55,685 nt of DNA from Flavobacteriales bacterium (GTDB lineage Bacteria > Bacteroidota > Bacteroidia > Flavobacteriales_D > Crocinitomicaceae). Numbering within the stretch: the stretch's first letter is position 1; the number at the start of each line of letters is the position of its first letter. The stretch spans positions 1 to 55,685 of the forward strand of contig CANMTO010000013.1 in assembly GCA_947500755.1 (NCBI GenBank). Reading direction: 5' to 3'. Below are positions 7,953 through 16,420 of the stretch, piece by piece. Position numbers and translations under genes: made by a program. The notes beneath the pieces are model-generated. The model saw nothing but the letters and a program-made list of their open reading frames with translations, searched no databases and was not told the DNA's origin.

Positions 7953-9173
7953 ATGAAGCAATTTGAAATCCCTGCATTTTACCGTTCTCCGATCATTTCG
8001 AAGGTGAAGGCACGAAGAAAATTGGATGACCCGCGGAAGCAAGATTTTAGTCCAACCCACTTACAATTCCCCAAAGTCGAGTTTATTATTGCACGACATT
8101 TCGGTTTCTGTTATGGGGTAGAGAATGCCATTGAAAAAAGTTATAAAGCAATCCAAGAACATCCCGATAAACGCATCTTTTTATTGAGTCAAATGATTCA
8201 CAATCCTGACGTTAATGAAGATTTATTGGCGCAAGGCATTCAGTTTCTTCAAACACCGGAAGGAGCGCAACTGATTCCATTTTCGGAACTTACATCGAAG
8301 GACATTGTTATTATACCAGCATTTGGAACTACCGTAGCAATTGCCGAAGAAATCCGCGCCACGGGAGCAAACATTGATTCATACAATACCACGTGTCCTT
8401 TCGTAGAAAAAGTATGGAATCGTTCACAAAAACTCGGAGAAACAGACCACACGATCATCATCCACGGCAAATTCGACCACGAAGAAACTCGAGCTACATT
8501 TTCTCGCAGCAATCAAAGAGCACATTCGTTAATTGTTAAGAATCTAACGGAAGCAAAAATTATAGGAGAGGTAATAAGAGGAGTGAAAACAACCGCGGAA
8601 TTCTACACCTATTTCGAAGGCAAATACTCCCAAGGATTTACACCGGAATTACATCTAAACAAAATCGGGGTGGTGAATCAAACCACCATGTTGGCATCAG
8701 AGACACAAGAGATTACCGATTATTTGCGCGGAGTGCTCCTCCAAAAATATGGCGAAGCAGCCATTAAAAATCACATGGCAGATACCAGAGACACCTTATG
8801 CTATGCGACAAATGACAACCAATCGAGCACCTACGCGTTAGCAGAAACAGCTCCCGATTTGGCGATTGTTGTTGGTGGGTACAACAGTTCGAATACTACC
8901 CACTTGGTGGAAATATTGGAACAATACGCTCCAACCTATTTTATAAAAGGTTCGAGTGAAATCATCACGAAAGATGAAATTCATTCGTTCAATATTCACA
9001 AGAACATCATGGAAACACGTGAGTTTTTGCCCCAGAAATCGCCTTTGAAAATTGCTATTACTTCAGGTGCCTCTTGTCCGGATGCTATTGTAGATCGAGT
9101 AATTTCTAGCATTCTTGAATTACTGGAAGAATCAACGAGCCTAGAGGAAGTATTTAGCGCTCAAAACCAATAA
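7953..9173 (+). CDS. ispH: 4-hydroxy-3-methylbut-2-enyl diphosphate reductase
   Basis: The last enzyme of the MEP isoprenoid pathway, a [4Fe-4S] protein that reduces HMBPP to IPP and DMAPP. The three expected cluster cysteines are visible: Cys53 in FGFCYGVENA, Cys148 in TTCPFVEKVW and Cys375 in SGASCPDAIVDRV. The substrate motif VGGYNSSNTTHL is at about 307-318. At 406 residues it belongs to the long form, with a 45-residue N-terminal extension before the catalytic core and insertions that differ from the roughly 310-residue E. coli type. The pduO-type gene starts 11 bp later. The presence of ispH implies that this organism uses the non-mevalonate pathway. Confidence 0.95.
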   Translation: MKQFEIPAFYRSPIISKVKARRKLDDPRKQDFSPTHLQFPKVEFIIARHFGFCYGVENAIEKSYKAIQEHPDKRIFLLSQMIHNPDVNEDLLAQGIQFLQTPEGAQLIPFSELTSKDIVIIPAFGTTVAIAEEIRATGANIDSYNTTCPFVEKVWNRSQKLGETDHTIIIHGKFDHEETRATFSRSNQRAHSLIVKNLTEAKIIGEVIRGVKTTAEFYTYFEGKYSQGFTPELHLNKIGVVNQTTMLASETQEITDYLRGVLLQKYGEAAIKNHMADTRDTLCYATNDNQSSTYALAETAPDLAIVVGGYNSSNTTHLVEILEQYAPTYFIKGSSEIITKDEIHSFNIHKNIMETREFLPQKSPLKIAITSGASCPDAIVDRVISSILELLEESTSLEEVFSAQNQ

Positions 9174-9184
9174 GATTACCCAAT

Positions 9185-9733
9185 ATGAAAATATATACCA
9201 AAACAGGGGACGACGGAACCACCGGATTAATAGGTGGTGTAAGAGTAAAAAAATCTGACGCTCAAATCGATGCATACGGAACAGTAGATGAATTGAATGG
9301 GTACTTGGGATTAATCCGCGATTCGTTCGAACACCCGGAAACGCAAGCCCAACTCATGCACATTCAAAACCAACTATTCGTTATTGGTTCTCACTTGGCT
9401 ACTGCAGAAAAAGGAAGCTCCATGTCACTGCCAGAACTCGAAGGGAATGCCATTGAGCAATTAGAGCGGTGGATGGACCATATGGACGAATCCTTACCCG
9501 CACTGAAGCACTTTATCTTACCCGGAGGACATGTAGTCAGTTCGTATGCTCAAATTGCTCGCTGCGTTTGCCGCAGGGCAGAACGATCCGTGGTTGCTAT
9601 GGATGAAGTGAATCAACGTTTTGCACTAGAAATTAAATATATAAATCGCCTGAGTGACTACTTATTTGTACTTGCGCGTTTCATTTTACAAGAATTTGGA
9701 AAAGAGGAAGTTAAGTGGGAACCAAAACACTAA
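9185..9733 (+). CDS. PduO-type cob(I)alamin adenosyltransferase
   Basis: Transfers the adenosyl group of ATP to cob(I)alamin to make adenosylcobalamin. The 182-residue protein has the family's N-terminal ATP site KIYTKTGDDGTTGLIGG (residues 2-18), followed by AYGTVDELNGYLG and later PGGHVVSSYAQIARCVCRRAERSVV (about 119-143, containing the Arg-rich active-site helix). The C-terminal half ends in YINRLSDYLFVLARF, another family signature. It is 11 bp downstream of ispH. No other cobalamin gene lies here, which fits use of salvaged or imported B12. Confidence 0.92.
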   Translation: MKIYTKTGDDGTTGLIGGVRVKKSDAQIDAYGTVDELNGYLGLIRDSFEHPETQAQLMHIQNQLFVIGSHLATAEKGSSMSLPELEGNAIEQLERWMDHMDESLPALKHFILPGGHVVSSYAQIARCVCRRAERSVVAMDEVNQRFALEIKYINRLSDYLFVLARFILQEFGKEEVKWEPKH

Positions 9734-9776
9734 AACGCTTATTTGGATTAAATAATCATCAAAATATTCATTTTCA

Positions 9777-9807
9777 TTTGGTAGATATAAAATAAAATTT
9801 ACTTTTG
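9777..9807 (+). promoter_or_regulatory. Bacteroidota-type promoter for the DUF2795 gene
   Basis: TTTG at 9777-9780 is followed after exactly 19 bp by TACTTTTG at 9800-9807. This matches the -33 TTTG / -7 TAnnTTTG consensus of the Bacteroidota primary sigma factor. The coding start is 31 nt after the -7 element. Same spacing and same -7 sequence as the tRNA-Ser and thrS promoters in this window. Confidence 0.8.
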
Positions 9808-9838
9808 CCGAAAACAACACGTACTAAAACAAAAAATA

Positions 9839-10060
9839 ATGTATTGGACCTTAGAATTAGCCTCATACTTAGAAGACGCCCCATGGCCAGCATCAAAAGA
9901 TGAATTAATTGATTTTGCGATTCGAACTGGAGCGCCTTTGGAAGTCGTTGAAAATCTTCAATTATTAGAAGATGAAGGTGATGTATATGAAAACATCGAA
10001 GAAATCTGGCCAGATTATCCATCTCGGGAGGACTTTCTGTTCAACGAGGACGAATATTAA
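9839..10060 (+). CDS. DUF2795 small acidic protein
   Basis: A 73-residue, strongly acidic protein (about 20 Asp/Glu; MYWTLELASYLEDAPWPASK at the start, ending in FLFNEDEY). From memory this matches a very highly conserved, short DUF2795 protein found across Bacteroidota. DUF2795 sequences share the 'L..L.DA.WPA.KDEL...A...GAP..V...L' pattern seen here. Function is unknown; the fold may be a small helical, possibly nucleic-acid- or partner-binding module. It has its own well-formed promoter, suggesting high expression, and the next gene starts 9 bp later. Confidence 0.88.
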   Translation: MYWTLELASYLEDAPWPASKDELIDFAIRTGAPLEVVENLQLLEDEGDVYENIEEIWPDYPSREDFLFNEDEY

Positions 10061-10069
10061 CGACTTCCT

Positions 10070-10564
10070 ATGAATACGCGCCTACTACTGACTTGCTTTT
10101 TACTATTAAATGCAAGTATGCTATTAACTGCCCAACAAAACGACTCAATTCCACGGATTAAATCCTTGAAAATTGATTCCGTGGTGGTTATGCAAGTCCC
10201 AATAGAACAAGATCAGGTAGCCAATTGGATGAATGGCTCTGTTTATGCTACCTTGATTGCTTCCAAAAAGAATCTATCGCGATCTCAAGCAAAGCAACTG
10301 TTAAAATCCTTGTCGGATCCACGGTCTTTTTCTAGTTCAGATAAACCCTGTGAAAATGGGACACATGTCATTTGTTTTTATGCGGAAAAATACACCAGTG
10401 TCATGTTGTTGTACAACAGTTCAACCGGACTTATTAAGATTGCGTGTTACGCTCCAATTGAAGGATTCAAGCAAGAGATCACTCCCTCTACTCCCTCTAC
10501 CCCCTATTTCTACGAGTTTAAACTGAATGCCAAGGCTACAAAAAAACTAAAGAAGGTTCTTTAG
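10070..10564 (+). CDS. Small exported protein of unknown function
   Basis: A 164-residue protein with a signal peptide (MNTRLLLTCFLLLNASMLLTAQ). The mature part has two cysteines on either side of a short segment (SSDKPCENGTHVICFYAEKY, around residues 95-110) and a serine/threonine/proline repeat (TPSTPSTP) before a lysine-rich tail. It follows the DUF2795 gene by 9 bp and probably shares its promoter. No family is recognised. Confidence 0.65.
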   Translation: MNTRLLLTCFLLLNASMLLTAQQNDSIPRIKSLKIDSVVVMQVPIEQDQVANWMNGSVYATLIASKKNLSRSQAKQLLKSLSDPRSFSSSDKPCENGTHVICFYAEKYTSVMLLYNSSTGLIKIACYAPIEGFKQEITPSTPSTPYFYEFKLNAKATKKLKKVL

Positions 10565-10592
10565 TCAATTCCAAATGAGCCATAAGCTATTA

Positions 10593-11051
10593 TTAATTTG
10601 CGTATAGTGCACCCGTGGAATTTCCATGACATGAATTACACGCTCCAGTAGAAAGCGTACTGCCCATATACATCGTTCCAGTAGCGTTCTTTATCGCAGG
10701 ATAAAGCCCGACTACAGACATGGCTTCGGTAGAATAAAAATTTCCTTTGGAATCAATTGGTACCGTGTACGTTAAGGTACCTCCTCCGTTGGGCAACGTA
10801 TAAAATTCAACTTGACCACTGGTTGCTGGTGCTGTTAGGAGGTTATTCTTAACTGAGCCGGCCACATTAAAACACCCCTCACCTTCTCCACCTGACTGAT
10901 GACATTGTATGCAGTTATTGCCAAAATTGTGGCTATCATCTCCATTAATTTCGCTGACATTGTATTCATCACAGGCACCTTCCTTTTCACAGGAAAAAAG
11001 CACCACGGCGAATAACATGGATATCGGAATAAAAAATAGGATACGTTTCAT
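10593..11051 (-). CDS. Lipoprotein with two CxxCH haem-binding motifs
   Basis: A 152-residue protein with a lipoprotein signal (AVVLFSC, Cys at residue 21). The mature part has two c-type haem attachment motifs, CIQCH at about residues 47-51 and CNSCH near residue 139. Between them lies a beta-rich stretch with GSVKNNLLTAPATSGQVEFYTLPNGGG. The likely role is an outer-membrane or periplasm-facing electron carrier or cytochrome-like protein. The two motifs are far apart and no distal methionine ligand can be assigned by eye. It stands alone, between a convergent small exported gene and the divergently transcribed M1 peptidase. No cytochrome-maturation gene is nearby. Confidence 0.8.
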   Translation of the reverse strand: MKRILFFIPISMLFAVVLFSCEKEGACDEYNVSEINGDDSHNFGNNCIQCHQSGGEGEGCFNVAGSVKNNLLTAPATSGQVEFYTLPNGGGTLTYTVPIDSKGNFYSTEAMSVVGLYPAIKNATGTMYMGSTLSTGACNSCHGNSTGALYAN

Positions 11052-11188
11052 TGAAATATCTGTTAATTGTTTCTATTAAAATCGTTAAAATATTAGGTCT
11101 AAAAAGAATACGAAAATCTTAATCGAATGTGAGAAATATTACAAACTTATCCTAATCAATTTCATATCTTAGTACAAATTTTTCGCAC

Positions 11189-13141
11189 ATGAGACTGCTT
11201 ATTCTTCCCCTACTTTTCGTTGCTTTAGCTAGTTACGCCCAAAAAGAAAATTCAACCCAATGCGGTAAACGCGATCGATTTAACAATCATACCCTGAAAA
11301 GCAATAGCCTCAGTGTTTCCCAAATTGCGCTTACGGAACGCTATGATGTCAGCTACTACAAGCTCAACCTAAACATGAGCAATACCTCAACGACACTTTC
11401 AGGGTATGCGGAAATGAAGGCTACCGTTTTAGTTCCTATGGACACCATTCTTTATGAATTATTTTCAACCCTCACCATTTCTTCAGTCAGTTTAAACGGC
11501 GTAAACGTTCCCTTCGTACGAACAAATTCCGCCGTAAAGATTGGCGTTAATTATCCAGCAGGCACTATGTTTACAGTCCGAACTAATTATAACGGTACCC
11601 CGCCAACTGCACAAACGAATCCCTTAGGCGGAAGTGGCATGTCTAATGCAAGCTCTCCTTCGTGGGGTAATGAAGTAGTTTGGTCCTTATCTGAGCCCTT
11701 TTGTGCATACGAATGGTGGCCGTGTAAGCAAAGTTTGACCGATAAAGCGGATTCATGTGACGTGAACATCACCGTTCCAAATGCGTGTAAAGCAGGATCG
11801 AATGGAAAACTCATGCAAGTGGTTTCTTTGGGCAACGGAACCAGCCGCTATGAATGGAAGCATCGGTATGCCATTGACTACTATCTAATTTCTGTAGCCG
11901 TAGCAGAATATGTTGAATATAATCTCTATACCAATCCAATAGGTGCTCCTGCCCCTATTCTAATTCAAAACTATATCTATAATAATCCTCAAACCCTTCC
12001 TAATTTTCAGGCTGACATTGATGAAACTGCTGATTTCATGGAATTATTTTATGGGTTATTCGGTCCATATCCGTTTGAAAATGAAAAATATGGACATTGT
12101 ATGGCTCCATTTTCCGGAGGAATGGAACATCAAACCATGACTACCCAAGGGTTTTTCAATCCTGCGCTAACCGCGCACGAACTTGGCCATCAATGGTGGG
12201 GAGATTACGTAACCTGCGCATCATGGTGCGACATCTGGGTAAACGAAGGCTTTGCCTCCTACAGTGAACAATTGATGCTGGAAAACCTATACCCTGGACA
12301 AGAAGTTCAAAATATGGCCGACGTGCATACCAACGTGATGTCTCAAACTGGCGGAAGCGTGTGGGTGCTGGACAGTTTAAATGAAAGTAGAATATTTAGT
12401 GGGCGATTAACCTACGATAAAGGTGCAGCCATTGTACATAGCATGCGCTATATCATGAACAATGACAGTTTGTTTTTTGAAACCCTTCAGAATTTTTTAA
12501 CGAGTAAAGCCTACGCTACAGCCTTTGGAATTGATGTGCGAGATGCCTTTGCACAAGCGTCTGGAATTGACTATACGCCATTTTTTGATGAATGGTATTT
12601 CGGAGAAGGATTCCCTACCTACGCGGTAGAATGGAAACAAGTTGGTTCAAGTGCGCTTGTTAAAATTTCACATACGAGCTCCATGCCAAATGTTACCCCA
12701 ACCTTTACCAATCCGATTGATTTGAAGTTTACCCGTCCTGGAAATTCAGACACCACAATTCGTTTTGACATCACCTCAAACGCAAACACCTTTCAAATTA
12801 CGGGAATCGGTACCATCAACAATTCCATTGTAATTGACCCTAGCAATTGGATCGTGAATCAAAACGGAACCATCGCAATGAATGAATTACTTGATCTTAC
12901 TTCATTGACGACTGAACAAGGAGTTACCCTCTACCCTAATCCAAGCTCGGATGAAATTCGGATACAACAGTTAGTTAGTTCTGCAACGTATATCATATAT
13001 GACATGTTCGGAAAAATCCAACAAAAGGGAACTGCAACTAACGATCAAGCCATTTCGCTTAAATCTCTTCCAGCTGGAGCGTATTTGATGCTCATTGAAA
13101 CCAACGGAAAGCACCTGAAAAAATCGTTTGTAAAAAAATAA
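11189..13141 (+). CDS. M1-family metallo-aminopeptidase with T9SS sorting domain
   Basis: A 650-residue exported zinc peptidase. A signal peptide (1-17) precedes an M1 N-terminal beta domain (about 45-245) and the catalytic domain. The zinc motif is HELGH (330-334) with the third ligand Glu353 in NEGFASY. The exopeptidase motif, normally GxMEN, reads GGMEH at 310-314, so the final Asn is replaced by His. After the catalytic domain comes a type A T9SS C-terminal domain (about 575-650), starting TLYPNPSSDEIRI and ending with basic KKSFVKK. The protein is therefore expected on the cell surface or outside the cell, where it would trim peptides. It converges with hutH, leaving only 3 bp between the stops. 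Confidence 0.9.
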   Translation: MRLLILPLLFVALASYAQKENSTQCGKRDRFNNHTLKSNSLSVSQIALTERYDVSYYKLNLNMSNTSTTLSGYAEMKATVLVPMDTILYELFSTLTISSVSLNGVNVPFVRTNSAVKIGVNYPAGTMFTVRTNYNGTPPTAQTNPLGGSGMSNASSPSWGNEVVWSLSEPFCAYEWWPCKQSLTDKADSCDVNITVPNACKAGSNGKLMQVVSLGNGTSRYEWKHRYAIDYYLISVAVAEYVEYNLYTNPIGAPAPILIQNYIYNNPQTLPNFQADIDETADFMELFYGLFGPYPFENEKYGHCMAPFSGGMEHQTMTTQGFFNPALTAHELGHQWWGDYVTCASWCDIWVNEGFASYSEQLMLENLYPGQEVQNMADVHTNVMSQTGGSVWVLDSLNESRIFSGRLTYDKGAAIVHSMRYIMNNDSLFFETLQNFLTSKAYATAFGIDVRDAFAQASGIDYTPFFDEWYFGEGFPTYAVEWKQVGSSALVKISHTSSMPNVTPTFTNPIDLKFTRPGNSDTTIRFDITSNANTFQITGIGTINNSIVIDPSNWIVNQNGTIAMNELLDLTSLTTEQGVTLYPNPSSDEIRIQQLVSSATYIIYDMFGKIQQKGTATNDQAISLKSLPAGAYLMLIETNGKHLKKSFVKK

Positions 13142-13144
13142 GTG

Positions 13145-14626
13145 CTACGCGCCAAGTCGTTTTTCAAGTAAGTTACGCGCGCAGATAATATCCTCATGCA
13201 GGTAGCGATCGGTTGCCATAAAGGAAATTTCAGACCGAAGTTGCTGATATATGGAATCAACCGGTGTAGATAAATTCCAGCCCGCTCTAAAATCATAGGC
13301 TTGAGCTGCAGTTAACCACTCCATGGCAACTATAGAAATTACATTGTCAAGCACGCGGTATACTTTAGTCGCCGCATTTGCCCCCATACTCACATGATCT
13401 TCTTGTCCGTTACTGGAATCAATCGTATCCACACTAGCCGGAGTGCATAACTGTTTGTTTTGACTCACAATGGATGCCGTGGCATATTGAACGATCATAA
13501 ACCCAGAATTTAACCCCGCGTGTTTCGCCAAAAATACCGGTAAATCTCGGGTGCCAGAAATTAACTTGTAGATTCTACGTTCCGAAATTGAACCTAATTC
13601 AGCAAGTGCAATGGCTAGAAAATCCATAGCCAAAGCCAAAGGTTGTCCATGAAAATTTCCTGCCGAAACGATCTGATCTTCCTCGGGAAACAAGGTGGGA
13701 TTATCGGTAACTGCATTTAACTCATTCTCAAAGGTCGTTCTGACAAAATTCAAGGTATCTAATGAAGCCCCATGCACTTGTGGTATGCATCGAAACGAAT
13801 AAGGGTCTTGTACATGGTTTTTAATGCGTGTTGAATTATTCAATAAACCGCGCATTGTCGCAGCTACCTCAATCTGTCCACCTTGCTTCCGTAATTCATT
13901 AACATTTGCCTGAAAGGGCTCTTGCCTGCCGTTGTAGGCTTCCAAGGACAATGCTGCGATCATAAGGCCTTGCTTAAAGAGCTGCAATCCCGTACTAGCA
14001 ACATACGTTCCATAGGTATTCATAAATTGCGTTCCATTCAACAAGGCTAAGCCTTCCTTAGCTTGCAGCGTGATTGGTTCTAGACCATAATTAGCATGGA
14101 GTTCAGATCCATGCATCAACTCGCCTTGAACTCGTAATTCTCCTTCTCCGATAAGTGGTAAACAGAGATGGGCCAAGGGTGCTAAATCACCAGAAGCACC
14201 AAGACTTCCTTGCTCATAAACCACGGGAATTAAATTATTGTTATACAAAAAAAGCAGGCGTTCAACCGTTTTTAATTGCACCCCAGAATAGCCTTTAGCA
14301 AGCGCAATCGCTTTGAGTAACAGCATGCGTTTCACAAGATGCGTTGGTACCTCTGCGCCCATACCGCATGCGTGCGATCGGATTAAATTGACTTGAAGTT
14401 GATTCAAATCTTCCGTTGAAATCACGGTATTACAAAGCGAGCCAAAACCGGTATTAACCCCGTAATAAATCGCATCAGATTCATTTATTTTATCGTGCAA
14501 AAAATCGTACCCTTTTCCGATGGCCAAGATAGCCTGAGGACCCAGGATTACCTCGCTTGAACTGTTCAAAACCGCCTCTAATTCCTCCAGTGTTATCCAC
14601 TGATTATTCACTGTAAATTGAGCCAT
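13145..14626 (-). CDS. hutH: Histidine ammonia-lyase
   Basis: A 493-residue member of the MIO-dependent aromatic amino acid lyases, which deaminate histidine to urocanate without an external cofactor. The Ala-Ser-Gly triad that forms the MIO group is at residues 144-146 (SLGASGDLAPL), and the catalytic tyrosine is in YYGVNTGFG (about 54-62). At the position that separates substrates (residues 84-85) it has Ser-His, which is typical of histidine lyases rather than His-Leu (tyrosine) or Phe-Leu (phenylalanine). The gene overlaps hemB by one base (TAATG). No hutU, hutI or hutG is in the window, so any degradation pathway must be encoded elsewhere. Confidence 0.9.
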   Translation of the reverse strand: MAQFTVNNQWITLEELEAVLNSSSEVILGPQAILAIGKGYDFLHDKINESDAIYYGVNTGFGSLCNTVISTEDLNQLQVNLIRSHACGMGAEVPTHLVKRMLLLKAIALAKGYSGVQLKTVERLLFLYNNNLIPVVYEQGSLGASGDLAPLAHLCLPLIGEGELRVQGELMHGSELHANYGLEPITLQAKEGLALLNGTQFMNTYGTYVASTGLQLFKQGLMIAALSLEAYNGRQEPFQANVNELRKQGGQIEVAATMRGLLNNSTRIKNHVQDPYSFRCIPQVHGASLDTLNFVRTTFENELNAVTDNPTLFPEEDQIVSAGNFHGQPLALAMDFLAIALAELGSISERRIYKLISGTRDLPVFLAKHAGLNSGFMIVQYATASIVSQNKQLCTPASVDTIDSSNGQEDHVSMGANAATKVYRVLDNVISIVAMEWLTAAQAYDFRAGWNLSTPVDSIYQQLRSEISFMATDRYLHEDIICARNLLEKRLGA

Positions 14627-15597
14627 TACTTATTGGAAAAGGTTGCGAAATCTTTCGCAAAATACGTTAGAATACCATCTGCCCCTGCTCTTCGCATACT
14701 CATAAGTATTTCAGAAACAATGGCTTCATAATTAATCCATCCCTTCTCTGCGGCGGCGTATACCATGGCGCATTCACCACTTACATTATAGGCCGTAATA
14801 GGAACGGTGCTGTGTTCTTTAAGCAAATGAATCACATCCAAGTAGGCTAATGCGGGTTTTACCATAATAAAATCTGCCCCCTCTTCCATATCCAAGGAAG
14901 CTTCTAGCAAGGCTTCTCGTTTATTTGCGGGATTCATTTGATACGTTTTTTTATCGCCTGATTTTGGTGCAGAATTTAAGGCATCTCTGAACGGACCATA
15001 AAACGCACTGGCATATTTCGCTGAATATGCCATAATACTTACGTCTGTAAATCCCTCTAAATCTAAGGCCTCTCGAATATACCCAACGCGCCCATCCATC
15101 ATATCGCTTGGACCAATAATATCAATTCCTGCTTGTGCCTGAGCAATGCTCATTTTAGCCAAAATTGGCAGCGTTTCGTCGTTTAAAATCTTCCCGTCCT
15201 GGACAAACCCATCATGGCCATCGGATGAGTACGGGTCCATGGCCACGTCACTCATTAGAATTGCCTCTGGAAATCGTTCTTTAATGGCGCGAATCGCATG
15301 CAAATAAAAATTCTCTGCCGCGTAACTATATGTGGCTGTTTGATCTTTCAACTCATCTGAAACCGCCGGGAATAACACAAATTTGTTTAAGCCTAGGGAT
15401 AGCGAGGATTCAATTTCCTTTAACATCAAATCCAAGGACCAACGGTAATTTCTTGGTAACGAGGATATTTCCTCTTTGATTCCTGATCCATCCGTGAGAA
15501 ACATCGGATAAATCAAATGTTCTACGGATAAAAAGTTCTCTTGCACCATATCGCGTATGGCCGCATGTTTTCGGTTTCTTCGTGGTCTAATTACCAT
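14626..15597 (-). CDS. hemB: Porphobilinogen synthase (delta-aminolevulinate dehydratase)
   Basis: Condenses two 5-aminolevulinate molecules to porphobilinogen in haem synthesis. The 323-residue length is normal. The two Schiff-base lysines are visible: Lys194 in YSAKYASAFYGPFRDA and Lys247 in MVKPALAYLD. The metal-site region reads MSDVAMDPYSSDGHDG (about 115-130), without the three cysteines of zinc-dependent enzymes. This points to the aspartate-rich, magnesium/potassium type. It lies 4 bp after fabG and overlaps hutH by one base, forming a three-gene operon. Confidence 0.95.
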   Translation of the reverse strand: MVIRPRRNRKHAAIRDMVQENFLSVEHLIYPMFLTDGSGIKEEISSLPRNYRWSLDLMLKEIESSLSLGLNKFVLFPAVSDELKDQTATYSYAAENFYLHAIRAIKERFPEAILMSDVAMDPYSSDGHDGFVQDGKILNDETLPILAKMSIAQAQAGIDIIGPSDMMDGRVGYIREALDLEGFTDVSIMAYSAKYASAFYGPFRDALNSAPKSGDKKTYQMNPANKREALLEASLDMEEGADFIMVKPALAYLDVIHLLKEHSTVPITAYNVSGECAMVYAAAEKGWINYEAIVSEILMSMRRAGADGILTYFAKDFATFSNK

Positions 15598-15601
15598 CGG
15601 A

Positions 15602-16345
15602 TTACATTAACATACCCCCGCAAACGTGGAGTGTTTGACCGGTAATATATGCAGACATGTCTGAAGCCAAGAAAACGGTGGCGTTCGCAACATCTTCAGG
15701 CTTTCCACCTCTTTTTAGGGGAATGGCATTTCTCCACTGTTCTACCACAGTCGGATCAAGTACTTCCGTCATTTCTGTTTCAATGAAACCTGGTGCGATG
15801 GCATTGCAGCGGATATTTCTAGAGCCTAATTCGGCAGCAATCGATTTTGTAAAACCAATTAAACCAGCTTTAGAAGCCGCATAATTTGCTTGTCCAGCAT
15901 TTCCCTTTACTCCAACCACGGAACTCATGTTAATAATCGATCCAGAACGTGCCTTAAGCATGGGTTTAATAACCGCTTTGGTTAAGTTGAATGCTGATTT
16001 AAGATTCGTATTGATTACTTCATCCCATTGCTCCTCAGACATACGCAACATCAGTGTGTCACGGGTAATTCCAGCATTATTAACAAGAACATCTACCGTT
16101 CCAAATTGCTCAATCACCTGATCTATTAATTCATGGGCTTGATCAAAATTTGATGCATCGGATTTAAACCCAACAGCAACGCCTCCTTGCGCAGTTAGCT
16201 CTGCTTCTAGTGCACGCGCTTTTTCATCCGATGAAAGGTACGTGAAGGCAACCTTAGCACCGTGATTAACGCACATTTGTGCAATTGACTTTCCGATGCC
16301 TCTTGAGGCACCGGTGATAATAACAACTTTATCTTTTAATAACAT
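15602..16345 (-). CDS. fabG: 3-oxoacyl-ACP reductase (FabG)
   Basis: A 247-residue short-chain dehydrogenase with all family marks: the NADP(H) loop TGASRGIG (11-18), NNAG (89-92), and the catalytic Ser142, Tyr155 and Lys159 (YAASK). The C-terminal half carries RCNAIAPGFIETEMT, a stretch characteristic of FabG. It reduces 3-oxoacyl-ACP in each round of fatty acid elongation. It is the first gene of the fabG-hemB-hutH operon and is divergent from cysC. Two other SDRs in this window are more distant. Confidence 0.92.
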   Translation of the reverse strand: MLLKDKVVIITGASRGIGKSIAQMCVNHGAKVAFTYLSSDEKARALEAELTAQGGVAVGFKSDASNFDQAHELIDQVIEQFGTVDVLVNNAGITRDTLMLRMSEEQWDEVINTNLKSAFNLTKAVIKPMLKARSGSIINMSSVVGVKGNAGQANYAASKAGLIGFTKSIAAELGSRNIRCNAIAPGFIETEMTEVLDPTVVEQWRNAIPLKRGGKPEDVANATVFLASDMSAYITGQTLHVCGGMLM

Positions 16346-16359
16346 AGTTCAATTTTTTT

Positions 16360-16367
16360 CAAAGATA
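16360..16367 (-). promoter_or_regulatory. Candidate -7 element TATCTTTG for fabG
   Basis: The minus-strand sequence matches TAnnTTTG and is 14 nt before the fabG ATG. No clear TTTG is present 19-20 bp upstream. It lies in the 75-bp fabG/cysC divergent region together with a similar plus-strand element. Confidence 0.5.
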
Positions 16368-16406
16368 ATCAAAGTGTCACACATGGGAATACTTTACAAA
16401 AGTTCA

Positions 16407-16414
16407 TACCTTTG
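16407..16414 (+). promoter_or_regulatory. Candidate -7 element TACCTTTG for cysC
   Basis: A match to TAnnTTTG that ends only 6 nt before the cysC ATG at 16421, which implies a leaderless or nearly leaderless transcript. The -33 region has only a weak TGGG. Confidence 0.45.
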
Positions 16415-16420
16415 ATTAAG

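Noticed and set aside
13145-14626. Tyrosine or phenylalanine ammonia-lyase
   Set aside because: Residues 84-85 are Ser-His, as in histidine lyases.
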